Part shown: positions 8,433 to 16,559 of the stretch, one piece after another | Layout: each line of letters opens with the position of its first letter | Position numbering within the stretch: the stretch's first letter is position 1 | Assembly: GCA_021014945.1 (NCBI GenBank) | Contig: MU266689.1 | Location: 1-22,234, forward strand | Origin: Leucogyrophana mollusca | Taxonomy: Eukaryota; Basidiomycota; Agaricomycetes; Boletales | Length of the DNA stretch: 22,234 nucleotides | Direction of reading: 5' to 3' | Position numbers and translations under genes: made by a program | Notes under the pieces: generated by a model | The model's input: only the letters and a program-made list of their open reading frames with translations | What the model was told of the DNA's origin: nothing | Database searches by the model: none

Positions 8433-8604
8433 TGTAAGGGGCTGTTACCCTTTTAGGGTGACAGCTCATATATTCACTCCTATCTACTATTAATACCTAC
8501 AAAACCTTATTTACAGTATCATTGTACTTTCACTTACTTACCATCAAATACACCAAGCGGTTGTGTTAGTGGTCTGAGTGAATAAGTATAACAAAACCGT
8601 TACA
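8433..8604 (+). repeat. 3' LTR of element A (172 bp)
   Basis: It begins TGTAAGGGGC right after the polypurine tract and ends ..CCGTTACA, giving TG..CA ends within a 5 bp inverted repeat (TGTAA/TTACA). A hairpin with one G-T pair sits near the start (8441-8450 with 8456-8465). The 3' boundary is inferred from these ends because no partner LTR exists in the window, so no target duplication can be checked. Confidence 0.6.
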
Positions 8605-9191
8605 TCGTCGCTGCAACATTTTACTGCCAGCCCTTTAGTGATTGGTTTGGGCACCCACCTGCTGTCCCTCATGGCCTTCCTGACACCCGCACATGTTTGC
8701 TGCTCATGTTTCCTGGGGCATGTTAGAGGTTTGTGCTACCCTTTCATTGTTCTTTGCATTCTGTTTGCGTTTCCACCCTTGTACTATAGCATTTTGGTTG
8801 TTACGTGAATGAATGAATTGCTTGCTAGCTTTCCTTGTGTCATTGAGGGTGGCCATGTGAAGTACATGCACTTTGGTCCCCTCCATATAACAAGGTAAGT
8901 CTATCCTACTACTCTTGTTTTACTTTCTCCAGCGCTGACAGATGTCTTTCAGGTGCCCAAAGCCTTGCAGGATTACTAAGTCCAGGTCCCCCATCAAGGC
9001 ATCTGCTCAATTGTCTCCCCGTCAATGGTTTGACGTTGTGGGTGGCGTCCCTGCCACACTTCGCAAGTTATAGTTAATCCAGAACCTCACCTGGTCATCC
9101 CAGGTGGTAGCCAACTGACATTTGTTGATGCTGACAGTTGTCATCCACAGCGAAGAGCGTCAACAGCATCATCTCACCACGAGGATGACGA
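8605..9191. other. Gene remnant with one consensus intron; otherwise empty
   Basis: I see no intact gene. At 8811-8894 a frame reads LASFPCVIEGGHVKYMHFGP and meets a consensus donor AG|GTAAGT at 8895 with acceptor TTTCTCCAG at 8932. A short open frame follows (SPRQWFDVVGGVPATLRKL, stop near 9073). These may be exons of a decayed gene; I cannot name it. The run at 8641-8800 encodes a hydrophobic stretch that I do not consider real. Confidence 0.3.
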
Positions 9192-9531
9192 TGATGAGCC
9201 TCATGCCCATCTAGGCCCGGATACGACCAATATCCTATGTTTTTTGACTTTGCAAAGCGCCACAGCATCCGGCGACCGATCCACGAACGTGGCTCCACCT
9301 CGGCGACTGGTAAGAAGACTTTGTGAATGCTTAGGGGTCTTTGAGTTCCTCTGACTCACAAACACACGTCATTCCCCTATGCCCTTAACCTTTCCCCTTT
9401 GCTCAGGGCTTCTCTACCCTCACATTGCAAGCATCCCCGACGCTCTGGCTGGCGCGCAAGCACCCCTGTCCATCAAATGAGAGTCAGTGTCAACCCACGT
9501 CAAGTCTGATTGCCCTTGACCCGGGGCACTG
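9192..9531 (+). repeat. Dispersed repeat, copy 2 (decayed ORF X fragment)
   Basis: This is the counterpart of 6045-6395. The peptide corresponding to DFAKRHSIQQLIRERDS is recognisable as DFAKRHSIRRPIHERGS but is out of frame with the upstream part and stops at TGA where copy 1 has CAA. It is isolated from any chromovirus coding sequence. Confidence 0.8.
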
Positions 9532-9602
9532 CTTTATGCTTTCCTGATGCTTCCATGACGTCGACAATCACACTCTATCATTATTAACTCCTCAGCCACT
9601 AT

Positions 9603-9964
9603 TGTGAAGTTACAGAGTTGTGGTTAGAATGCACTCTAAAACAAATGGCATCAGAAAATACATTAGTGGACTCAAGGTAGTTGACCATGCATACATGGGT
9701 GGGGACCAAGGAATCAGGCTTGAGTGGCTTGTCGATTCCAGTACTTTCAACTGTGTAGCCTTGCTTGTAGATAAGCTTGCAAGTGTTTGAGACAAGAAGA
9801 TGACAACGGTCGTTGTCAACTCGGGCAAGTCTCTTCCTTTGGGCTACTGAACATACATGTCTAGACTCTATATAATAAGAACTGAACATGACACAGATGC
9901 AGGGTATGACATAGTGATGACGTGTGTCAATGTGACAGATCAATGAGGAAGCCACAGGCTTACA
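9603..9964 (-). repeat. Probable 3' LTR of element B (362 bp)
   Basis: On the minus strand it starts TGTAAGCCTGTGG at 9964, right after the purine-rich GATGGGCTGAGAGGG, and ends CTTCACA at 9603, giving TG..CA ends. A TATATAGAGTC box (minus, near 9870-9885) could be the LTR promoter. There is no partner LTR in the window, so the far boundary is tentative. Confidence 0.5.
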
Positions 9965-9969
9965 CCCTC

Positions 9970-10830
9970 TCAGCCCATCAAGAAGAAGCTCCTGGGCGTA
10001 AGCCAATCGTCGAGTATAGTGCAATCTTCAAGTTCACATTGGGGTAGCCATTCATCGGCTTCAGCACCATAACCAGACCACCAAACCAAGTACTGATGAC
10101 CTCTGCCTCTCCTCCACTTGTCAATGATACGTTCGACCATCCATTCTTGTTCACCATGAGGAGTGACAACAGGGCCAGGACGAGACATTTCGCAAGGGGG
10201 GAAAAGGGTAAGATCATTTGTGTGGGCATAACTCACTCAAGTGGAATGTAGGGTAAATATTCGGGGGGTTAGGCAGATCTAGAGTATAGGTGGATGTTCC
10301 AGCGTGGTGATCTATGATTTTGTAGGGACCATTGAAGCGAGGTATGAACTTAGCAACATGGCCGTCTCCATTTTGCATATATGCCAACAACAATTCTTGG
10401 CAGACAGCATGGCCTTGTCGCTGATTGAGAAGGAATGTTCCAGTCCACGGTGCTTATTAGCGTGATCAGCCTGGGAAGTCTTTGCATACAACAGAGCATC
10501 TTGTGCTGCAATGACGTCCATGTGTAACTGATTGATGAGGCGACGTACTGCAACATTGTCCAGAGTGATAGTGTTGTCAGCACACGGAAGAATGGGGGGA
10601 AGTAGTCAAGGTGATCGCCCAATGTGTAGCTGAAAGGGGGTAAACCCAGTGCTGGTGTTGACCGTGTTCATGATATTGAAGCATACACATGGTAGAGCGT
10701 GCACCCAACCGCACTGATTATGGCCAACGTGTAGTCGTAGTGCCTGATTGACAGTCTTGTTGGTGTGTTCGCCAGTGCATGCAAAGACTTCCTTACCCTG
10801 TTTTACACTTTCAAGAATCACTGATACATA
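9970..10830 (-). pseudogene. Element B integrase C-terminus and chromodomain
   Basis: Reading the minus strand from about 10830: TGEHTNKTVNQALRLHVGHN and MNTVNTSTGFTPFQLHIGRS (end of the DDE core, with the catalytic Glu region). A shifted frame follows with QLHMDVIAAQDALLYAKTSQ and ANKHRGLEHSFSI. Another carries NGDGHVAKFIPRFNGPYKII, TSTYTLDLP and NIYPTFHLSEL. A last shift near 10205 leads to a chromodomain (EQEWMVERIIDKWRRGRGHQ, YLVWWSGYGAEADEWLP), ending at 9970-9972. At least three frameshifts disable it. Two Trp residues (KWRRGRG, YLVWW) sit where the family has Arg, as expected from CGG to TGG. Confidence 0.8.
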
Positions 10831-10911
10831 CTCCTCTGTGTTTGGTCAAAATTTCTCTACCCAGCAACAACATGCTGGATAGGGCCCTGTTGATTGAGCC
10901 CCAAGGCAGCA

Positions 10912-11280
10912 ATGAGCCAGCAATCTGACCTGAATAGCAAGCAGGTGGTGGTTGATGTGATCCTAACCCTAAGTGACATGGCTACTATCTATGTATCTAG
11001 GACTCTGAATCCTCCTCTGGGACCTCTGTCACCTTCTACCAGCTCTCCCTTGACCAACTCTACCCACCACAACACTGGAGCACAAAGCTTGCTCAGGTAC
11101 AACCTCCAAAATGATGGCTTGCACCTTAAAACCAGAATGCCTGGGGGTCCGTACATAGAGTTTCGCCCAAATGTGTTTGCTGACGGTTCCATCAGCCACA
11201 AACAGCTGCTCGAAGATGCTGTAGGCAATATATTTGATTCAGTTGGTTGTTGTTATCCACAAGTGCTTTATACTAACTGA
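10912..11280 (+). CDS. Possible exon(s) of an unrecognised gene
   Basis: I do not recognise it. From ATG 10912 the frame reads MSQQSDLNSKQVVVDVILTL, a Ser/Thr/Pro/Asn-rich middle (NPPLGPLSPSTSSPLTNSTH) and LLRYNLQNDGLHLKTRMPGG, then IEFRPNVFADGSISHKQLLE, stopping at 11278-11280. A splice from GTAGGC at 11221 to TTTAG near 11288, with the branch-like TACTAAC just upstream of the acceptor, would remove the stop and continue as IALQDCINGSLTLHCSPQCG. It lies downstream of element B on the opposite strand and may be the 5' part of the gene split by element C. The evidence is open frame plus splice signals only. Confidence 0.3.
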   Translation: MSQQSDLNSKQVVVDVILTLSDMATIYVSRTLNPPLGPLSPSTSSPLTNSTHHNTGAQSLLRYNLQNDGLHLKTRMPGGPYIEFRPNVFADGSISHKQLLEDAVGNIFDSVGCCYPQVLYTN

Positions 11281-11387
11281 AGTTTAGATTGCACTGCAAG
11301 ACTGTATCAATGGCAGCCTGACTCTGCACTGCTCACCCCAATGTGGATGTACTTGAGCATATTTTTGCAGATGTCCACAACAATTAA

Positions 11388-11825
11388 TCTTCCAGCACTA
11401 GTGCACCCGGTTTAGCAGCAACATCCTCTCATATTTGTCAACGACGCCACGCGGATTCCTTCCAGGGAAAGGATCAAAATCCATGTCCCAACCCTACTTT
11501 CAATCCTACCATTATCACCGCACCTCTCTTGAGCATGGGGCCTCACAGCGATGCCGTTATTTATTGGTTCAAAATGGGCAATCGCTCCCTATTCAAGCTG
11601 CATGAACTAATCTCCACCATCCGCAGTAGCTGTTGGGAAGCTGTCTTACGGTCTCCAAGATGGGACCTCCTGTACAAACAAGCTGCAAATTTAGCAAATG
11701 CCCTCCAGGAAGATGTCTGTGAACTGTCCAAAAGTCAAGTTAAGGTTGGGTTTTTCGTTATACATTACATCCACTTGAACCCTGATTTAGCATGCACCAG
11801 AAAATGTCCTCTGCATTTTCAATGA
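11388..11825 (+). CDS. Possible exon of an unrecognised gene
   Basis: I do not recognise it. The frame opens after an in-frame TAA at 11385-11387 and reads through SPGLAATSS-like low-complexity sequence into MGPHSDAVIYWFKMGNRSLF, KLHELISTIRSSCWEAVLRS and PRWDLLYKQAANLANALQED. A donor-like GTTGGG follows at about 11745. Mixed charged and aromatic composition without repeats makes it more exon-like than its surroundings, but no start or acceptor is certain. It may belong with the exons near 10.9, 12.9 and 19.2 kb. Confidence 0.3.
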   Translation, partial: SSSTSAPGLAATSSHICQRRHADSFQGKDQNPCPNPTFNPTIITAPLLSMGPHSDAVIYWFKMGNRSLFKLHELISTIRSSCWEAVLRSPRWDLLYKQAANLANALQEDVCELSKSQVKVGFFVIHYIHLNPDLACTRKCPLHFQ

Positions 11826-12943
11826 TCTATAGGGTGCTCGTCACCATGGCCTTCCTTGTGTTCTTCTCATGCTTTCTCTACCTCCTTACTCTCTTTTTAG
11901 TTTTAGTTTGACAAACATAAGGGAATTTTTTTTCCAGAGGTTTCTGTCATCTTCCAATACCTGCTCTATTATGATTGTTACTATTAGTTAGATCAATTAG
12001 GAATCAAACCACCAGCACCAAGCTGAAAAAAACATTGTCAATATCTCAAACATTTACTAGGCCTTTTGATTGTAAGTGCACAATTGCGCATGTATGCAAA
12101 TATTAGTCGATAATCATAATATACCATTGGAGTACATATTAATGTATGTACAAACTGACTGGAAGATGTGTATAGAATCATGCAATGAAAAAATAAGACA
12201 GGGGAATGTGAAGATAACAGGAGCATACATGATCATGGGGTGTATGAGGTCATCACATGGGAAGGATAGTTACTGAGGGACTTGATGGCATTGTCAGCTG
12301 TGACACATTTCTGCTCGGCATTCTCTGCATCTGCCTCACAAAGACAGTATTGCGGAAGACATCTTCGGTAGGTGTGTTCGGCAGCAACCTTCTGTGCACA
12401 ACACTCCTCTTAGGCTGCAAGTGTGATTGCGAGTAGACATTGAGGACCCAGGTGTTCTGCTTGATCAAGAAAGCGTGAAAAATGTAGTTGCTGGTAAAGG
12501 ATGTTAGCCTTAAATGTACAAAGAGCACCATTTGCGAACCTGGACATAATCTACATCCACTGGTGATGCAGATATAATACGACAATAAGCCGAGTGAAGA
12601 GGGTCACGGGAACATAAAGCCTTGGGATTGGCTGTCTGGTCATTGGCAGCAGAGCCACTTGTTCCAGCTGTTGAGTCCTTGAGCTTGGATTGGAGAGCGT
12701 ATACTATTGATTGGTGTGCTGGCACATCTTCATCACCTCAGCAAAGGCTGCATCACCTTTGCCAACCTCAGCCAAACAAGTCTTTAGTCTTGCTGCAGCA
12801 GTGTCCCTCTCCTTTACACATTGCTGAAGAAGAGCGTGTGCCAGTGTTAGAAGACCTGTTACAGAACTGTGAGGGAGTGAGTCCGGGATAATGTCAAACT
12901 GTCACGTAAGGAGTTGAAAGTATGGTTATAGCTTGACAAATAC
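11826..12943. other. Interval without a supported gene
   Basis: About 1.1 kb. 11826-12250 is AT-rich and looks intergenic or intronic. 12253-12725 has open stretches on the minus strand (for example SIVYALQSKLKDSTAGTSGS), but neighbouring frames are equally open and no consistent splice model emerges. At 12844-12943 a plus-strand frame EEERVPVLEDLLQNC ends at a possible donor GTGAGG, with TATAG|CTTGACAAATAC just before the exon annotated from 12944. Confidence 0.35.
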
Positions 12944-13129
12944 ATGAAGAAAGGTGCTTTCTTGGGGGTTATCGCTTTGGTGCACAAGTGGATTGAGTTG
13001 TACTGGCTGCCCGTAAAGGAGCACGACAACTGGGTCATGTATATCGACCATGGATTGTTGAAGATGTTCTGCTTCTTCAGGCAGGGAGACGACAGTGGGC
13101 CAACCAGTACAGAGCAAGTTCAAGCTCGT
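12944..13129 (+). pseudogene. 5' half of an exon split by element C
   Basis: The frame reads MKKGAFLGVIALVHKWIELY, WLPVKEHDNWVMYIDHGLLK and FFRQGDDSGPTSTEQVQAR, reaching the element C insertion at 13129/13130. The last four bases, TCGT, are the target duplication. Skipping C and one TCGT joins ..EQVQAR to VGEQLEDNAFIG at 19168 in the same frame. I do not recognise the protein. ATG 12944 is the first Met, but a splice acceptor TTATAG just upstream suggests this is an internal exon. Confidence 0.55.
13126..13129. repeat. Target-site duplication of element C, left
   Basis: TCGT directly before the left LTR, repeated at 19164-19167 directly after the right LTR. Five-base duplications are more usual for Ty3/gypsy, but the fifth base does not match on either side. 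Confidence 0.75.
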
Positions 13130-13320
13130 TGGAGTGGTGCCAACTGGCACAGCGACAATCCTGTCGTGGATGGAGTGATCAACCTCTAAGTCTGTACACG
13201 CTGTGTATCTACTTGTCCGGCTGTAGCCAGCTTACTCAGCTATGCCTCTAAACCCTCTCACAACCCCTCTACAACCCCTTCCAACCCTAACCCTAACCCC
13301 TCTCCAGCCTAACCACCACA
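13130..13320 (-). repeat. 3' LTR of element C (191 bp)
   Basis: Minus strand: starts TGTGGTGGTTAGG, ends GGCACCACTCCA. It matches 18973-19163 at 188 of 191 positions, the differences being 13193, 13194 and 13229. It contains a telomere-like CCCTAA run (13281-13300 on the plus strand) and the hairpin GTGCCA/TGGCAC. The integrase stop codon lies inside it (13309-13311). Confidence 0.95.
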
Positions 13321-15012
13321 AGTACCCCCCACACATATGCGACACTCCCAGGTCGTATCTCGAAAAGGAGTGCCCACAGGAGGAGCAGTGGTTGGGAGCG
13401 TTGTCCGTGGCACAATGTTGACACCTAGAACCATCTCTTCATTGTCCAAATCTCCGTGTTCATTGTCGGCCTGTGGCCCACTCTCATCAACCAGACTCTC
13501 ATCCCCTCCGTCGCTACCTTGCGAGATCGCTAGTCGTTGAGCTTCGTTGGCCACGCTCTCTGCCTCAGCTAGAGCTGTTCCTGTTCTCAGTATAAACCGC
13601 CGTAATCTCCGCGCGTGGAAGTAACCTGCGATAGGGAAGCCCTCCAGCATAGTGAGCATGTACGAGTTGAGATGGCGCGACTGTACGCGGTGGGGTGCTG
13701 ACCACCGCGGGATGATCCTTCGTGAGGTTCTGAAGGTGCTATCAACATTGTTAGCGTAGATCTGCACGAGTTGACCCAGCTTGAAAACTACTTCTCCGGT
13801 TCCCGAAGTCAATACTTTGCGGTCAAATGCTGCCTTGTGACGGATGGCGTGTTCCACACTGTTTGCCAGGCCATCCAGCCGTTGCGGTGAGATGTACGCT
13901 GAGTGAACGTTGACATTGGATGTGGAGGGAGGTGACAGTGTTGCGTCGTGAGGTGTACACGGTGTGTCGACAACCAGCCCAAGCATGAGTTCTTTGGGCA
14001 AGAATTTGAACAAGGGGAGAACACGCTCATTCAGATGCTCGATGGCTGCGTCGAAGTGGTCTGGCCAGTGCTTGGGGATGCTGTCTGCATCGACTTCCTC
14101 GTAGTCATCCTCCCCGAGGCCTGGTGCGCACATGCGCCTCAGGCGGCCCAACAGTTTGCTGTTTGTTCCTTCCACCAACCCATTTATCCACAGCGCGTGG
14201 GCTGACGTGACATGGTGTTGCATGTTGTGAGCCGTGCACCACATGTTGACAAGTTTGTTACCAAAGTGTGATCCGCCATCCGTCATGAACGATTCTGGTG
14301 CGTGAAAATTGTGTCGGATTTTGGTCAAACAGTCGACTGTGGACTTAGCTGTTCCGTGCGTCTTCAACCTGAATCCCCACACATATTGTGAATACGTGTC
14401 GATGAAAAGGGCGATGGTGTGAAAACCGCCCTTGCCCGCTGGCATGCTCAAGTAATTGGCGACGATCAGCTCGAATGGGTGCCTACGTATGATGGGCTCA
14501 AGCAGGGAGTGCAAATGGGTGGGGCCGAAGTTCTTGCAAGGGCCGCATTCCGAGATGGCGGTTGCAATGGAACGGTCAAGGTGGGGTGAGTATATGTGGT
14601 CCATCAGCTGGAGCTTAATCATGTCCCTTCCCCAGTGCCCGCGAGACCGGTGCTCTTGCCGTGCCATCTCAACGGCTTCCGCCTGCATGATGCATTCCAA
14701 CCTACTATGAACGCGTGTGCTTGAATTATTGGGTACTCGCCATAGCTTGCCGTCACGGATAAAGAAGAACTTTGTGCAATGACCCGCACGGTGCTTGTCC
14801 CTGATTGGCCTTTCACGGTCTAGATCCAGAATTGTGTTAACAATTTCGAGAAACAGTGGCTCCTTCTCAAAGCGCTCGCGAAGTGCCAGGGCCGAAGAGT
14901 CAGTAGAATCCACCATAAATAGATCATAAACAATTCCGCGTGCCTGTTCCCAGTCTTCACTCACAGTCCACTCGCCCCCATCACCCGGGGACTGGGGGAC
15001 TGTAGCAAACAT
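13309..15012 (-). pseudogene. Element C integrase
   Basis: A continuous 567-codon frame; it really begins a little upstream, at HVNTAADGLSR near 15060, after a frameshift from RNase H. Residues ~115-155 carry the zinc-binding pattern (EHRSRGHW ... CGPCKNFG). In the DDE core, residue 186 is Asn (FELIVANYLSMPAGKGG, codon 14455-14457) where the family has the first catalytic Asp. Asp245 (FMTDGGSHFG) and Glu281 (NGLVEGTNS) are kept with 35 residues between. GCC-AAT from GCC-GAT is a CpG transition. The C-terminal part has LGQLVQIYANNVDSTF and a Glu/Asp/Ser-rich tail ending in the 3' LTR. There is no chromodomain. The enzyme would insert cDNA, but with Asn186 it should be inactive. The frame itself is fully open. 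Confidence 0.88.
13321..13334 (-). promoter_or_regulatory. Polypurine tract of element C
   Basis: Minus strand GTGTGGGGGGTACT abuts the 3' LTR start TGTGGTGG, the expected site for plus-strand priming. It is also translated as part of the integrase C-terminus. Confidence 0.65.
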
Positions 15013-15017
15013 CCGGC

Positions 15018-16400
15018 TTAAGCCGTCAGCGGCGGTGTTGACGTGCCCAATCTGTGGCGTATATCAGTAATGTGATAGGCAAGAATCCTATCACGCCACC
15101 TGGCGTGAACCACGTTAAGTTTTGAACTGAGCAGCGTGTCCCGAAGGGCCTGGCAGTCCATCTCAATCTCGACGGCTGATCCCCAAATAACGTTGGAGAA
15201 TTGATCTAACACAAACTTCAGTGCAGCAAACTCAAGGATATAGGGCTTGTACTTAGCTTCGGTGGGGGACGTTCGCTTCGAAGCAAACGCAATGGGATGT
15301 ATGGCTGTGACCTGCTTGCCCAATGGTAGGATGCTGGTGTGTCTTTACTCGAGGACAGCACCATACCCATCTTTCGACCCATCCGACGTTACAATGAAAG
15401 GAGTGCCGTCAAAGCGAGGGCCTTTGAGTATGGGTTCCGAAAGCAGCAAGCGTTTCAAAGCCATGAACGTTTTGGAGTGCCGAGTGCCCCAGCGCTTGCC
15501 TAAGGTGGTTGTACGCAAATGTTGACGATAGTGTTGCTTTCCAACCTTTTGGCCTCCTGGTGGTGTGCCGAGCCTGCGGACTAAGTTGGTAAGGGGCGCC
15601 GCGATTCGAGTGTAATCTGTGATGAGCGAACAAAAGTACCCTGTGAATCCAAGGAATTGCATTAAGTTGTGAAGGGTGGTGGGAACAGCCCAGTCCGCAA
15701 CCACTGTGAGCTTGGCTAGGTCTGGTCGGATGCCATCACGACCAATTCTGGTGCCTGCAAATATCGCCTCTGTCATGAACAGTTGTGTTTTCTTTGGGGA
15801 AAGTGACAGTCGTTTTTCCCGAACGTGTTTAAAGAACTTACAGAGGTGCTCGAGTTTTTCATCAAAGTTGTTTCCGGCCATCCCCGTGTTGTCCACATAT
15901 AGTTCATATAGCAACCCGATCTGATCCTGCAATGCAGTAGCAGCCATATCTCCAAACGTGGTAGGAGCCCCTGTGAGTCCGAATGGTATGCGGCAGTAGC
16001 ACTCATACCCCCATCCCTCAGTATAAAAACATATGTACGGTTGTGTCTCCTCGTCAACTGGGACTGCATAAAATCCAGCTGCAATCCAGCGGTGCCCACA
16101 AAGGTGTTGCTGTTTCTCACGAATATCCCCTTGAGGGAGTGGAGGTATTTGGCTAGCACGGTTAACCTCCGCGAAATTCTGGCATATGCGCCATTTAGGC
16201 GCTGCGGTAGGAATGCTAGAGCCAGCTGTGTCCAGCGTAGGTCGAGGTGGTAAGTCCTCGTAAGACGGTAAGCCCAGTTTGTGTCAGCATATGCCTCAAC
16301 ATCCTGAGGTAGAGCATCTGGGGCAATCTCGTAGACAAAGTGTTCGCCCACACGCACGGGACCGGCACATGTGCTGGGTGGTGAAGAAGTGTTAGTGGTG
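15018..16400 (-). pseudogene. Element C reverse transcriptase and RNase H
   Basis: The minus strand carries GEHFVYEIAPDALPQDVEAY and RRLTVLAKYLHSLKGIFVRN. After a frameshift near 16100 come HRWIAAGFYAVPVDEETQPY, GYECYCRIPFGLTGAPTTFG, LYELYVDNTGMAG, REKRLSLSPKKTQLFMTEA, GRDGIRPDLAKLTVVADW and LMQFLGFTGYF. RNase H follows with VTSDGSKDGYGAVLE, TAA at 15345-15347, then FASKRTSPTEAKYKP and DCQALRDTL. The RT active site reads YVDN instead of YVDD (Asn codon 15888-15890), and the motif A Asp expected after HRW appears lost with the indel. The TAA fits CAA to TAA. A further frameshift near 15060 leads into the integrase. The enzyme cannot be active. Confidence 0.87.
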
Positions 16401-16559
16401 TCCATTGGTACAGTAATGACAAGGAATGTAGGAACTGGGGAGTTGGGTGATGGGGGTATGTACATAGGAGATGTAATTTTACTATGTGGCGTGTTCTGTT
16501 TGATTGTGTGGGAAGTGGAATTATTCACAATGGGCGGCAGTACGTCAGAGGTTGTATCC

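Larger units (their letters stand above)
2054..8604 (+). mobile_element. Element A: 5'-truncated Ty3/gypsy chromovirus with two extra 3' ORFs
   Basis: In order on the plus strand: pre-protease and aspartic protease (2235-2726), reverse transcriptase (2836-3867), integrase plus C-terminal chromodomain (4077-5190), ORF X (5166-6260), a non-coding stretch, intact ORF Y (6903-8147), a polypurine tract (8423-8432) and an LTR (8433-8604). No gag and no 5' LTR are visible, so the 5' end is missing. The N-terminal half of RT and most of RNase H are deleted. That X and Y belong to the same element is an inference: no second LTR intervenes, the strand is the same, and the polypurine tract plus LTR follow Y directly. 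Most of A, including X up to 6040 and Y, shares an unusual density of short perfect hairpins. A nested composite of two elements remains possible. Confidence 0.65.
9603..10830 (-). mobile_element. Element B: 3' fragment of a second chromovirus
   Basis: On the minus strand this contains the C-terminal half of an integrase, a chromodomain, a purine-rich tract and one LTR. The rest of the element is absent: homology fades at about 10830. Its protein sequence belongs to a different subgroup from element A (chromodomain with KWRRGRGHQYLVWWSGYG) and it lacks A's hairpin density. It lies next to copy 2 of the dispersed repeat. Confidence 0.75.

Noticed and set aside
8578..8808. Possible small membrane protein (hydrophobic 76-codon frame)
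   Set aside because: It begins inside LTR A and its hydrophobicity follows from T-rich sequence; no start context or homologue recognised.
9599..10024. 141-codon minus-strand frame
   Set aside because: It coincides with the probable LTR of element B and runs across the LTR boundary into the chromodomain region in the wrong frame.
12253..12725. Minus-strand gene suggested by two open frames
   Set aside because: Overlapping frames are equally open, splice sites do not give a consistent model, and no motif is recognised.
13261..13320. True chromosome end because of CCCTAA repeats
   Set aside because: Only about two units, internal to an LTR and present identically in both LTRs.
15773..16100. 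C-terminal part of the 359-codon frame in element C
   Set aside because: Downstream of about 16100 it is out of frame; the RT motifs continue in another phase, so this tail is not a real protein.
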